A DNA stretch of 64,000 nt from Nymphalis io (lineage: Eukaryota > Arthropoda > Insecta > Lepidoptera > Nymphalidae): NCBI RefSeq assembly GCF_905147045.1, contig NC_065901.1:930001-994000 (forward strand), in the 5' to 3' direction. Under the pieces are notes generated by a model. It saw nothing but the letters and a program-made list of their open reading frames with translations. It made no database searches and had not been told where the DNA came from. The translations under genes and the position numbers were made by a program. This document shows positions 39,602 to 52,540 of this stretch, piece after piece. Positions within the stretch are counted from its first letter, which is position 1; each line of letters opens with the position of its first letter.

Positions 39602-40205
39602 ACTCTACTACCAATAGATAAGAGTTTTATAAAAGCTTGTAAATTATTTCAATTTGCTTAAAAAGGTTCTGGCAAGAAGCCATATGTTTTTAATATCGAT
39701 ATTTTGTGTTTTTGTATTGTTTCATTTCGTTTCGTAGAACGTAAACGGCATTACGAGAGTGGATGGATGTGTTAATTTATAAATTTGTAACCATAATTAT
39801 GTTGAAGAGGATCTTCTAAAAGTTTTTCTGGCATCGAGTGTCAATTATTTCATCACTCAGATCTATCGGCGCCGGCGCATCTGATGCTATCTGTATTTAC
39901 ACGTCAGCATTACGGAATAACAGTTTTTTGTTGGTAGACATTAACATATTCGGAAGAATGTTTGATGATTTTAATTGATCCGATAGGTATAATGCTTTTG
40001 AATAATATTACTATTATTTTAGATTTTTTTCAAACATCGTGTTTTTTTGTTTTTAATAAATTATTCTAAAAATAATAATAATTAAAGTTAATATTAATTA
40101 ACAGTATTGGCCCGTGATTTAGCTAAGCAACGGGAGTACATGTTATCTGGCATATAGTCTTTTTCATCATCAAATAACAGATGAGGGTATTATATATATA
40201 TTATA

Positions 40206-40490
40206 TAGTATAGGAAGGCGGACGAGCATATGGGCCATCTGATGGTAAGTGGTCACCAACGCCCATAGACATTGGCATTGTAAGAAATGTTAACCATCGC
40301 TTACATCGTCAATGCGCCACCAACCTTGGGAACTAAGATGTTATGTCTCTTGTGCCTGTAATTACACTGGCTCACTCACCCTTCAAACCGGAACACAATA
40401 ATACCAAGTACTGCTGTTTTGCGGTAGAATATCTGATGAGTGGGTGGTACCTACCCAGACGAGCTTGCAAAAAGCCCTACCACCAGTATA
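40206..40490 (+). repeat. Interspersed repeat A, near-complete copy
   Basis: A well-preserved ~285-bp copy from 'aggaaggcggacgagcatatgggcc' to 'ctaccaccagta'. The family has no evident pol III boxes and no coding capacity, and begins next to a short T- or AT-rich run in several copies. Copies also at 20519, 26041, 47504, 58221 and 60411. Confidence 0.85.
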
Positions 40491-40879
40491 TATTTCTGAT
40501 ATCGTATATCATACCGTTCAGTTTTTATTGTAATAACGCTTAGCTCAGTTAAACGAATATATGTAATGTAATTCAGCGATTAGCGCCCTGCAATCCTATG
40601 TACTCACTTCATTACTTACCTGTGAAATACTATTTTGGTGTGTGTATTCTTGAAATGTTATAATTATTATGGTCTTCAGAATAACCCTCCTGTAGAATAT
40701 TCGGTAGCAACAAAGTCGAAACTCACCGCAGAACGCGATCTCGAAATGTTAGAAAATAATGAACAACATAAGTTATTAGATGTAAATTATAATAATTGGG
40801 GCATATGTTATTCAAATGATATACGCATAAAAATGTCGTATATCGTTGTTTTTATAAAATAGCTCGATATGGTGCATCA

Positions 40880-41095
40880 TAATCATATCTATAATCAAAT
40901 CATAGCTGGACAAAGGCCTTCCTTAAGGATTTCCATGATGGCTGGTCTTGCGCTACCCGTATCCAACGGTTTCCCACGACTCTTAAAATATCTGACCTGG
41001 GGTTCGTGATCGCCACTCAAGAATCTTTCTACCCCAATGACGTCAGTTCTACGAGTGACTTCCCCGCCACTTCAATTCGACACAGTGCACATTAT
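40880..41095 (+). repeat. LINE-derived fragment
   Basis: 'atagctggacaaaggccttccttaaggatttccatgatggctggtcttgcgctaccc' closely resembles a non-coding end of a common lepidopteran non-LTR element ('gctggacaaaggcctcc'). No other copy is in this window, so the call relies on memory. Confidence 0.5.
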
Positions 41096-42064
41096 TAGCC
41101 ATCTAAATATTTGATAAAAACATTAAAACATAACTGGAAGAATTGATAATATTGTATTTATCCAATATCATTTATGTTTCACGAGATATAGAGCGTTCAG
41201 TTCACTTAGCTACATAACATCGGCTGCATCAGGCTGCGTGTGCATTAGCGGATCTGTAATCAGGCGGCATTCGCCTCTAATCACGCGAGCGGTCGTCTGT
41301 TTTACCACGCCGCCGTTACCTTCTACAAATTAGATTTAGGTTGAGTACTCACTATACTTTTTATATTTAAAATACGAGAAGTAAAAACAAATAAAATATT
41401 TGTATATTTTTATCTTAAAAAACATATTGACCAATGTTACACTCAAATTAATAAGTAATTATAGAAACGTTTTTATTAAAATGCCTATTATACAAACGTG
41501 AGGTACAATGAAATCTGTACATATAATAAAACAGAAGAATATGTGGGCGATAAAAAAGGGTAATAGAACAAGAAAATGCATTTTTAAATATATCGTAATG
41601 AAACCGATTTTCAGCGCACGAAGTGGCGGGCACCAGGTAATATTAGGTATATAGCTGTAAGCCTATATATATATATATTATATACATATATATCTATGAA
41701 ACTATCATAGTGATCGGTTAAACGGTGTTAAAGTTTATTAATCTCAAACATATATAACAGTATTCTATTTATATATAAGATTATAGAAACACAAATTTGA
41801 CTTCGAAGTTGTATGATCATAAAAACCAGAAAAAATAAATAAAGCAGTTAACCTAATATGTACATTGTACCTAATTGAAATCTCAGTGTAACGTTTGATA
41901 TGAATTGTAACAAAAAGTCGTATGAATTAATTGAAATGCTACATTACGTCAGGTTCAAATAGGTGCACTACACAAGTCGCATTACAAATATAAAACAATC
42001 ATTTGGACGGCTCAAAGAGCGGCGTGTAACGCAACATCGTATGGTTATGCCCCGAGTCACAGGC

Positions 42065-42244
42065 GACGCTTATACAAAAATCAAAATAAAATACATTTTA
42101 TTCAAGTAAGCAGTGCTATTATGTGACAACTGATTTCATTACTTATCTGTAAAATATTGACAGCCGACTTATGGTGATATACTATTTTGATGCGTGTTTT
42201 CTTGTAATGATTTTGTTTTCAATACAACAATATTTAATATGTAC

Positions 42245-42291
<47 letters not shown>

Positions 42292-42480
42292 ATATTTAAA
42301 GACTTTATGTAATGTTATAATTATTATTTTCGATTCGATTTCTGAGGTGATTTTCGAGCTTACTCTTACAGAATGGCCCTGAACTTACAAGCGCTTTAGA
42401 ATCGTAATTTTACAAGATTTATTAATCGTAACAGTACTACTGAAGGATCGACAAGAAACTCAGTAGTTTCTCCATCTTTT
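42065..42480 (-). repeat. LINE 3'-end, reverse, interrupted
   Basis: It begins 'aaaatcaaaataaaatacattttattcaagtaagc' and ends 'gacaagaaactcagtagtttctcc', the reverse of the fragment at 39220-39345. The middle holds a long AT microsatellite, and a segment (42135-42215) that is also related to 40600-40660. Confidence 0.45.
42247..42288. repeat. (AT)21 microsatellite
   Basis: An uninterrupted run of 21 AT units, likely polymorphic and able to extrude as a cruciform. Confidence 0.95.
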
Positions 42481-42699
42481 AAATGACATAAAAATGTTTA
42501 ATAATAAAATTTCTCAATGCATTTGCCTCTAAATCACTTCTCTTAACCAATGCTTTGGGACTCAAAGCAAAATAAGTAGAAAATTGAGTCTCAAGGAATA
42601 ATTGTGTAAACTGATTAATTGAACGACTGACCGTAATGACTTACTTTCAAGCTTTGTTTGTATGTCTTTTATAAATCATAAGAAAATAATATTTGTCAA

Positions 42700-43090
42700 G
42701 CCATTCTCTCATTAATCGGACCTCAAACTTCCTCGCGCCTCGTCATCGCGGCGCCTTTCATAGCACATCTCAAACGTTTGGATCCTCCCCCACAAAAGCC
42801 TTAGCACAAAGAGTTGCGTTTGCCGCCTCGTTATAAAATCGCCCAAACAATACCGCGGTATCGCTTTCGGAAAGAATCAATCGAATCAAATTAATAAAGA
42901 ACATCGATATTGACAGCCGCTATAGTTTGAGCCCTCTGTGTGTTTTCAATGAAACAATGGACGGGTCTTTACTAGTGGCAATTATGGGGCAATATGGTAA
43001 ATAAGGCGGTGCGAGATTGCAGCGGCCATATTGAAAATAAAGGTGCGCCAATCAACGCCACGCTGTCTGCTTACTTTTGACACGGGACCT
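42700..43090. other. GC-richer unique island, candidate regulatory DNA
   Basis: It stands out from the AT-rich desert. It has 'ctcgtcatcgcggcgcc', 'accgcggtatcgc', homeodomain-type sites (aatcaatcgaatcaaattaat, gcaattatgg) and an HMG-type 'aacaatgg'. There is no repeat match in the window and no long frame. Enhancer function is only a hypothesis. Confidence 0.35.
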
Positions 43091-43529
43091 TTGTCGTCTA
43101 TTCTAATATTATTACAAAAACTTTTTCTAATCATTGTTTTTAATTAATTATTGAAATAATTAAATAGTATTTGTGCTATGTCTAATCTTATTTTACATCT
43201 TAAAATTATTACAATAGTCATATTTAGTGAAGAAAATTAGTTAATAATTGCCTATGTATTTTTATGTATCTACCAATATAAAGAAGCAAGCAAGCAAGAT
43301 TTAAATTAGTTGTAGATATTCTATGAAAAAAATAAGGAATAGACTGATTTTGATAGAACTTTTACTTGCCTCATATAATCCTTAAATCTAACGTAAAACG
43401 ACAATCGTAGATATACAATCCAGTTTTGAATTCAATTCTTCATACGAAATTACTCATAGATTTGTCTCCCACTTCTTATGTAAACAGTTTGGTTCGATAT
43501 ACAAAACAATAAATGTATTCACCCCTCAT

Positions 43530-43690
43530 TTAAGGGAGCGTGTGTAAAGCGATGTGGAGCGAATGCTGGCACATCGCACATACCTAATAAACATTACCGC
43601 ACAAACAGCGCGCCGGAGGCAGCAGCGTTGGAGCCGAATTTGCATAGTGCCGACTCCTCCTGGCACAGGGTAAAAACGTCAGCTCACCAA
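43530..43690. other. GC-richer unique island
   Basis: 'ttaccgcacaaacagcgcgccggaggcagcagcgttggagccgaatttgcatag' is repeat-free here and non-coding in all frames. It contains an octamer-like 'atttgcat'. Candidate conserved non-coding element. Confidence 0.3.
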
Positions 43691-43715
43691 GACTTTTTAC
43701 TTACTTGACGGGCCG

Positions 43716-43990
43716 GTTTGAGTGGTTGGTAGATACTTGCCTTTCACGCCGAAGGTGTGGGTTTGATTCCAACCCAGGATAGACATTTGTGTGCATAAAC
43801 ATGTCTGTTTGTCCTGAGTCTGGGTATAATTATCTATATAAGTATGTATTTACAAAAGAAAAAGTAGTATATGTAGTATATCAGTTGTCTGGTTTCCATA
43901 GTACATAATATAAGCTCTGTACAAGCTTAATTTGGGATCAGATGACCGTGTGTGAAAAATGTCCCAGGATATTATTATTATATTATGCTT
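43716..43990 (+). repeat. Repeat D, tRNA-headed SINE-like element
   Basis: A possible B box, 'gggtttgattccaaccc', sits about 50 bases into the element, with 'tgagtggttggtag' upstream. The body has 'tctgtttgtcctgagtctggg' and ends 'ccgtgtgtgaaaaatgtcccaggatattattatt'. The 3' half recurs in reverse at 2337-2440. The end in repeated att suggests a microsatellite tail. Confidence 0.65.
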
Positions 43991-44865
43991 TAATCGACAC
44001 TTCTGAAAACTATTCATATATTTACAAATTTAAAACAGAAAATAATTTTACATTTGAATAATATTTATAGAGATTTATTATACATTACTAATTAATTTCG
44101 AATTTAAACAAAAACTAAGTTCGCTTATACCTACTTACATATTACATTTAATTTTAGATTAATATAAATATATTTTTAAATTAAACATTGAATTGTCAAA
44201 TTGTCGATAAACATTTGAACATAATCAGTCATCCTGGAAATATCATTTTATGTTAATTTAATATTTATATTAGCGCTTAAAAAAAAAGCGTTCGTTGTTG
44301 ACGTCACCCATGGTTTGAGATTGTGTGAGTATTGTTTTCTGTTACATATATGCAATAGCAATTCACATTAGTTTTAAGATTTCATTAATATTATTAATTT
44401 TCATAATTAGAAAATTACATTTTGATGTGTGTAGGTATGTGGGTGGTTATAGTAACCGTATTTTCATAATCGGTTAATCCCCTCTGCGGTGTTACGTTGT
44501 TGAGAAAAGAAAACGACGCGCTTCTCCCACTTTCCAAGGTTTATTCAAAGGTTGTTGATCAAAGAAAATATGGGTGACCTTTATGTCAAGTTATATGTCA
44601 GTATAACTAATTTAATAAATGAGTGTTATAATTTTTTTAATATGTAGCCCCTAGACGCCTCACCGTAGGGATCCTTCGTAAAGGTATGTTGCACCGCATC
44701 GCCTAGCCCTACGGTAGCTACGCCACTAAGTAGAGAACGTTTGTGTACTAAAAGGTATCATAAAACTAACGAGTTTATATATATATAGCACACCTTGGGA
44801 ATAATTTAACCGACTCTAGGCCGTTTCATATAATAAAAATGACAATAAAAAAAAATTGAATTGCA

Positions 44866-45027
44866 TTGAATGATATTTTCAAATTCTTTTAATTTTATGT
44901 TGCGTTTCGTAACTTATTAAAATACAATTCTTTTAATTTTATTTCAATTAGAAATTATATTCAAATTGTAATCTAAATAGTTACAAAACGCAACATAAAA
45001 TTAAAAGAATTTAAAAATATAATTCAG
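44866..45027. mobile_element. ~160-bp hairpin MITE-like palindrome
   Basis: Inverted arms: the left arm (44881-44914, 'aaattcttttaattttatg' then ttgcgtttcgtaact) and right arm (44979-45012) pair with one mismatch over 34 bases. Weaker pairing extends about 15 bases outward and some way inward. Such foldback structures are typical of MITEs or snap-back elements. No clear target duplication was found. Confidence 0.75.
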
Positions 45028-46245
45028 TTTATTAAAAAGTAGTAAGTGCGCTTATTTAGTTTGTTGTTGAACAGCTAATTTAATGAAAGTGCTTGTAAAT
45101 TACTTTATAGAATAAAAGAAGCCTTATTGTCTACACATTTTGATGGTGCAATTATGCTCACAGAAGTTTTTTTTAAAGAAGATTTTTCAACCACGAAGAC
45201 ACCGAGATGAAATAAGGCCCGAATGACCTTTACACAAGAGGTCCTTAGTATGGTTTACACTTTTCACCTAGTAGTGTAAACTTTTTGGGCGTTGAACATA
45301 ATATAAACAAATTGTTAATACGATTCTTTAGTACTTTAAAAAAGTTCTACAAAATTAGCTATTGAAATTCAGTTATCTGATATTATTTATCACTCTGTGG
45401 CGCTGCCACTTGAACGCTAACCTAATACGACGTATGTCAGTTACTCCTGGCTACGTGCTGGGAAATTGCTCTTGTGTGTAAGGGTTACTCGCTTGATTTT
45501 CGACTCGCTACCTCATTCTGAATACTCAGAATGTAGATGCTTTGTACGGACATAATCCCCTCGTACGTAAGACAAGTATATAATATGTGATTATACTGGA
45601 TAAAATTATAGTGGCGAGGACTTTTCACTTTAAAATTATTTTTAACATTAATAATGACATTTAAATATTATGTATTTAATAACGTAAATAATATGAGAGG
45701 CTAATAAAGATAATCTAATATCAAATTAAAAGTTTGGCAGAATGATTGTGGGCTGAAGCTGAAGCAGTACCAAGAGAGACGAAAAATAAATATTAAGTCT
45801 TAAATTATTTCGATAAGCCTCTCCTAGTCCGTTTTTAATTATCTGTGATTTATGATTAATTTATTATAATAAAAAAATAAGGACAGCTAAACAATATTTA
45901 TCATGAAAATTAAGAAAAAAATAGCAAAAAATGTGTGGCTAAAATTTTGTTGCAACACTTTATTCATAGAGCAACAGACGAAATAAAAAGCTTCTAAAAG
46001 TCTCACTATACAATGACTTCAGTGTTTTATACACTTTCGAGAAATATATTTTTTAAGCGTATACATAAACATACAATTATAACGAAATAGATATTTAAAA
46101 TAAAGAAAGTTCAATATTCAAAAACTCAAGGCTCACGTTTAACTTACACTAAAAGAATGTAAAAACAAACAATACAGAGAAACAAACGAAGAAGCAAACA
46201 ATATGCATCTTGAGTCAGCTTGAAATTACCTTCGTACTCGTAAGT

Positions 46246-46400
46246 CTAATGTCTCATTGGTCTAGTGGTTAGCTGATGAGGGTGCAGATCCCGAAGAAGG
46301 CTTCAAATCCATCAAATTTCAAATCATTCAAATCATGGGTCAATAAAGTTATCGAGTGTACTGTTAAAATATTCTTAATAGAAACTTGGTGTTTGGAAGT
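46246..46400 (+). repeat. Family C SINE, partial
   Basis: The A-box-like 'tggtctagtggttag', the block 'gtgcagatcccgaag' and 'gggtcaataaagttatcgagtg' follow family C order. The B box is broken by a duplication of 'caaatc' words. Confidence 0.6.
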
Positions 46401-46710
46401 TGTTAGTATTACACTTTCTTGACTCTCGATTCTCGATTTCTCTCGTGTCGAATTTTCAACAAAACCATCCTAGAAACAAGATACATAACAAAGTACAATC
46501 GCTTAACAGTTGCGTTAGTTAACTACACAAATATATATAAATATACTTACGATTTACTTATGGACTGTTAACCGTGTGATTTTAGGTGAAGTAGAACAGA
46601 AAAGAACAGTTCGTACCCTATATCAACTTGTGGATGTCGTAAGGACTGATTTTTGAGATTTCAATGTTAAGCGTGACCACGGATACCATCTACACACAGC
46701 GCATTAACTC

Positions 46711-47024
46711 CGTACCGTACCGTAACAGCCTGTGAATGTCCCACTGCTGGGCTAAAGGCCTCCTCTCCTCTTTTTGAGGAGAAGGTTTGGAGCTTATTCC
46801 ACCACGCTGCTCCAATGCGGGTTGGTAGAATTCACATGTGGCAGAATTTCAGTGAAATTAGACACATGCAGGTTTCCTCACGATGTTTTCCTTCACCGTA
46901 AAGCACGAGATGAATTATAATCACAAATTAAGCACATGAAAATTCAGTGGTGCTTGCCCGGGTTTGAACCCACGATCATCGGTTAAGATTCACGCGTTCT
47001 TACCACAGGGCCATCTCGGCTTAA
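46711..47024 (-). repeat. tRNA-derived SINE (family B), with TSD
   Basis: Full-length reverse copy. Flanking 11-bp direct repeats, cgcattaactc, lie at 46700-46710 and 47025-47035. The B-box 'gggttcaaacccggg' is intact. The tail on the left has taccgtaccgtaac repeats, the same tail type as at 3624. Confidence 0.88.
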
Positions 47025-47282
47025 CGCATTAACTCGCATAATAGTAACCATGATTATGGCATCCCATTGGAGGAATTGCATCAGCCGCAGGCAGTAAACT
47101 CTTTCAAATATTATATATAAAGGGGCTTATTGCCTGTGATAAGAGTAATGGTTAATTCTTCGTCTAGGAAATCGGGATTGGAATTTGGAACAATGCTACT
47201 AGGTTTCTCGCCACCATTCCATTCGGTAATTATTTGTACAGTGGCGATTTTTAATTTTGATTTTTATTTATTTAAGTGTGAG

Positions 47283-47500
47283 CTGAGATGGCGTAGTGCT
47301 TAAAATCTTAATATCCTATTTTATTTGTGCTTAGCGGCCGAGAAAAAATTATGAGGAAACCTGTATAGATCTAATTTCACTGAAATTTTGATACCTGTGT
47401 ATCCCATACCCGAATTGACACAACGTGGTGGAATAAGCTCCAAGCCTTTTCTTAAAGGAAGTGGAAGTCTAAGTCCAATAGCGGGACATACACAAGTTTT
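47283..47500 (+). repeat. Family B SINE, decayed
   Basis: 'gagatggcgtagtgcttaaa ... aggaaacctgtatagatctaatttcactgaaattttg ... cgtggtggaataagctccaagcc ... gggacat' follows family B order, but the B box is lost. Confidence 0.65.
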
Positions 47501-47503
47501 TTT

Positions 47504-47745
47504 TTTTATAGAATAGGTAGGCGGACAAGCGGGCCACCTGGTGGTAAGTGGTCACTAACGCCCATAGACCCATGCGCCAGCAACCTTGGGAACTAAGATG
47601 TTATGTCCCTGTGCTTGTAATTACACTGGCTCATTCACTCTTCCCAAACTGATACACTGGTATTGCTGTTTTGCGGTAGAATATCTGACGAATGGGTGGT
47701 ACCTAACCAGACGAGCTTGCACAAAGCCCTACCACCAGTAAACTA
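47504..47745 (+). repeat. Interspersed repeat A
   Basis: A copy with a small internal deletion, from 'agaataggtaggcggacaagcgggcc' to 'ccctaccaccagta', inserted directly after a T run at the end of the decayed SINE B. Confidence 0.8.
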
Positions 47746-50700
47746 GCTGTTATTTTTCTTTTACTATATATTTATGTCATCGACGCAAATAATTCTTATG
47801 TAAATAAATGTACAATTAAACTAAGTACTAAATTATTACATATATATTTTGTTGGTTAATAAGGCAACTATTATTATACAATAGGTATATAAGCTAACAT
47901 GTTAGTGGCAGGAATTGTTAGTAAACACGTATAGATTGACTCAATGTGCTTGTTCTCAATGTTATTGTAATGCGGTGGCCTGAGATCAGTCTATCCTCAG
48001 AACGTAGGGAACTTACTGTTACACATGCGGAATTGATGAGAATTTGGAGAGCATTTTTTTTGTTTCGTATCTTTCAGATCAAAACATAGATACCTACTCG
48101 TGATTTTATCTTGAAATAGCAACATTTATTAATCATAATAATATTGTATATCAAATGTTTTATTAATTTATTTATATATACTTCATTGATATATAAAAAA
48201 TAAGAAAATGGTAGCATGTTACTGACCACTTTAGTTTTAGCATGTGAGCTATTGTAAACGTCTTAGCTGATTAGGTCTTTTGGTTGACATAAGCAATATC
48301 TTTAAGTAGAACATGACGCTCAATAATATTATGTATTGCTTTACCTGTAAAATGGTGCCTGATCAGTGTTGTTACAGACATAATATATTAGTTATTATTT
48401 TCATTTTCAACATGATAAGTCATCGTTTGGTGATTTCATTGGTATCTTGCGGTCACGCGGGTATCAAGAAAATGAAGCCTGTTTACGATATGAGTTGTAA
48501 CCCGAGACGGCTCCTGCATTGTTGTCAGTGCTCTTATACGCACTCGCCGCACACACTACGAGCTAGGGACTTTTATGGACATTTATTTGTTGTTCGAATT
48601 CAAATATGAACTCATTTATTTAATATAGAAGCATTATACTTATTGAAAAACGTTTGTTTAAAAATGACCCTGAAATAAAAACCGGCGCGGCGATGGATAT
48701 TCAGTAGGTTTATTTATTTATTTTTTTGTGCATTATCATAACAAGTTAATCAATAAAATCAATCATCGTTTGCCAAAATTATGTAATATACATTGTAAGG
48801 AGACGCTTGGGTAATCCGGTTGTAATGGAACAATAATATTACGTTTGAATATAAACTTAATGTTAAACATCGCCCATCAATGTAAAGGGCATCTTTTGGG
48901 CTATTGTTTTACCCACAGAGGAGAAAACACCACAACACATCGAATAAAAAAAAAACGAATATATATATTTGCTTTTAATCATATATCGTTATATGTATAC
49001 TTTATTTATTACATTATGTTTCATACATATAAATTTAAATAAAACGTCAAACGTCCGATCCATTCGTAAGCAGCCAGCCCTCATCGTCCGGCTGAGATGT
49101 TTGTACTGTTCGTCTCGATGCGTATTTATTTACATATGTACCCCGATGTGTTTCTAATGAGCTTCTCTGTTTTCTCGATGATAAATAAAAGCGCTGTTAT
49201 ATCAACTACCAGTCTTTGTGCTTTGCGTGCACCGTCCGTAATTACATTCGATCGTACGTTCAAATATTTGTCCAAAACTTTCATCCATTAATGAGCTACC
49301 GATATTATTATATTTGGAAGTTTTTACGTAATATTTGAGACGGTATTTTATAAAGTAATTAATGATGTATGCGTTTAACCAAGTGTTTTATGTTTGATCG
49401 GTTTATATTATATTTTGTTTGTTATTCAAAAACGTCAGGAATTTGAAGAAATCCAACAATAACATTGATCGTTATGTAAATATGTAATGAAGTTGACAAA
49501 AGGAAATGTGCATATTTCTCGTAGACCGAAGAGTGGTTTGTTCGGTCAATAAATATTGTTAGTTTAGTTTTTGCTATCACGTGACAAAAAAACTTGAAAT
49601 AAAATTCGATTTAAATTTCTACTTCTTAATACAAAACTGTCATATTATTATACGTAACTTTATAAAATAAACTGCAGATCAATAATACAATGCGTCTATT
49701 TATTGACTGTGGTGTTGTGACGAGTGATCACAATTAAAAAAAAAATTAAAACTCACAATAAAAAAAAACATATGGATATAAATGTTGTTCCAAATATGAA
49801 AAAAATATAAATTACACAAAGGAATGTGCACACGGCACATTGTATTTACAATTTGACAAAAAGATATAAAGAGAGTACTTTACAGAAAATGTCTCACTCC
49901 TGCGCAAAAGTCTTCTTCTGTCGTGAAGAAGAATTATCGTTATTAGTAACTTTGCTCCAATTATTATACACTAAACTATTAAAACTCATTGGCGCTTGAC
50001 AGGATTTAAAACTGCGTTCTTCGTTTATGTTCCTCTTGTGCTTGGGTAATCGAATACTTAAATATAGCCATATATATCTGTTATTTATTAATTAAAATCA
50101 ATACTTATAAAATCGTTTGTCTTTACGTGCATTTATAACGCATGGCGATAACTATTAAGTCAAGAAAACTGAAGTTTGAAACATAGATTTATTTTAAGAC
50201 ATTATAAGCATTCGCTAATAAATGATTATTGGAGTTTTAACTTTAGGTTGGGGGCTTATGTGAAAGGTAACTTTGTATAAATTTTACTCATTTGAAATCA
50301 GGATGGGCAGCTAATTTTTTTATAAGACTCATATGTGTATTGTCATCAAATCAATTTATTAAAAGAACATTCCAAGTAGTATAAAAGTCCAAGTCATGTC
50401 GACAAATGTTCGGTTGTGTGGTTTTAAATAATCCGAGGACAGTCTCCAGTTTGCGCCATTGTGCCTGAGCCAGTGTCAACACTTGAAGCACTTCCCCGAA
50501 GGGTTACGTCTAGCTTTCAAAACTTCACACTCACAAAAGACTTGTTTACATTTAAATTACACATAAAAAGTTTTAGAGCATATTGCTTTTATAATGTATT
50601 GAATTCATGCATAAAAGAATATTTTTTAGTCAGATATTTAATTTATCATAAGCGGTTTGGGTTTCAACGTAATAGTATTACTTGGTGAGAAAAATTTGGA

Positions 50701-51279
50701 AAAAAACTTCTAAAGCACTCTGTCTTATCGCCTGCTATATGCCACTGACGACAGGACATCCAAGCGCTGTATGTTTACGCTCACCAGAATTGTAATTGCG
50801 GTTCAATGGAGAAATTGTGTTAGCGTTCCTACTACTATACTATTCAAGAGCACGAATTTCCGTAAAATCATAATAAAAAAGCAATTAGATACATGTTATT
50901 TCTATTTTATAACACAAACACTCCCACATTTATGATATTAGTTTTTTACTCATTGATTAATTTAATTCATATGATATATCGTATTATGTATCTGTAAAAT
51001 GCCACAGATATTATTAAATTATTCATAAATAGATTTTTTATTTAAAAAAATATTGTAAGTATGGTTTATTACCTAATACAAGGTTTTATAGCTGGATATA
51101 AATAGGTATATATAGGTAAATTTAAATCAGCTACTAGCGTGTGGATGAGACCTGAGCCTCTCTTTATCATTTTCTTGACATATTTGACATTAGTTTACCA
51201 TATATGATTGCTTTATTACGCTTCAACATATCTGATGGCGGGGATGCAGACCGGCTCCCTGCCTTCACCGGCTCACTTA

Positions 51280-51410
51280 GTAGCTACGGACCCTCCTTTT
51301 TAAAAAAGGTGGCAGGTTCGGGATGGATGCGGACTGCCCAAGATCGGGATGGTTGGCGTTCTATGGGGGAGGCTTTCGTCCAGCAGTGGACGGCAAAAGG
51401 CTGAAAAAAA
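51280..51410 (+). repeat. Repeat E, poly(A)-ended LINE tail
   Basis: 'aaaaaaggtggcaggttcgggatggatgcgg ... gtccagcagtggacggcaaaaggctg' followed by an A-run. A related reverse copy lies at 53540-53640. Likely the 3' end of a retroposon. Confidence 0.6.
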
Positions 51411-51454
51411 AAGGTAAATTTAGTGGTATTGAATCGCTTAGAATAGTACTTTAA

Positions 51455-51760
51455 TATGGCGAGATGGCCCAGTGGTTAGAAAGCGTGAATCTTAACTGAT
51501 GATCGTGGTTTCCAACCCGGGCAAGCACCACTGAATCGTCATGTGCTTAATTTGTGTTTATAAATCATCTCGTGCTTGACGGTGAAGGAAAACATCGTGA
51601 GGAAACCTGCATGTGTCAAATTTCACTGAAATTCTGCTACATGTGTATTCCACCAATCCGCATTGGAGCAGCGTGGTGGAATAAGCTTCAAACCTTCTAC
51701 TCAAAAAAGGACAGGAGGCCTTCACCCAGCAGTGGGAGAATTAAATGCTATTACTGTGTA
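51455..51760 (+). repeat. tRNA-derived SINE (family B)
   Basis: Forward copy. The A-box 'tggcccagtgg' fits the pol III consensus; the B box is altered ('ggtttccaacccggg'). The body and the tail 'cacccagcagtggga' are kept, ending in tactgtgtact. Confidence 0.85.
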
Positions 51761-52375
51761 CTCTAAGAAAAAGAGTTACTCTTTTCCTACGTTACTCTTT
51801 TACTATGTTTTTTACCGGTCCTTTTCTTTAGAATCAACATTGTGAAACGGTAGTAACTATGCAAAATTTTAGTATTCCTGAGTAAAGTATTTATATTTAG
51901 ATATAGTTTAAAATTAAAATTCAAAACACAAAAGTCAAATACGTTTGCCTATAAATTGGTACGTTAACTAAAATGTGACTTCCTAAAGTTTTTATACTTA
52001 TGATATCATATTAAAACAAATATCAAAGAGCTCCTCTTGACACTGATCGCCGGATAAAAATGTTTAACAAAACATCGTCATAGAAACCACTTTAATACAC
52101 CTCCACACAGCGTATCCTCCGTATTATTGTAAACACGAGATTAATCAAAGATACATTCTATTACATATTTACGTCTAACGAGCTTGTCAATGTAATGTTT
52201 GTGAATAGCTCCTCAATCGTCGATCTTTTTTTTGTATATCAACTTATCTAATTATTAGTACTGTAGTACCTTTGATTTCAGAATATATAAAATAATCATT
52301 CATAAGATATCATCCGTTTATTTATCAATAATATTTAGTAGGCAAAGATTTAAATTTTTTTATTCATATTTAATC

Positions 52376-52540
52376 TATATTAATATTATAAATGTGAAAG
52401 TAATTTGATGTAAACATAATTTGATGAAATTTAGTATGAGGCAAACTTGAGCCCCAAGGAAAGACACAGGATATTTTTTTATTCCTAACACCTACCTTTT
52501 CTTCCTAAAACGCGGGCGAAGCGGCGGACGAAACCTAGTA
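52376..52540 (+). mobile_element. Helitron-like (Lep1-type) element ending CTAGT
   Basis: 'taatattataaatgtgaaagtaatttg ... gaaatttagtatgaggcaaacttgagccccaaggaaagaca ... cgcgggcgaagcggcggacgaaacctagt'. The end has the subterminal GC palindrome and CTAGT (CTRR) terminus of Helitrons. No target duplication, as expected for this class. Confidence 0.65.

Noticed and set aside
43284..43300. CRISPR-like or other ordered array in the short tandem repeats (also 15453, 38940, 39347)
   Set aside because: They are plain 4-6-base microsatellites without spacers, in eukaryotic DNA.
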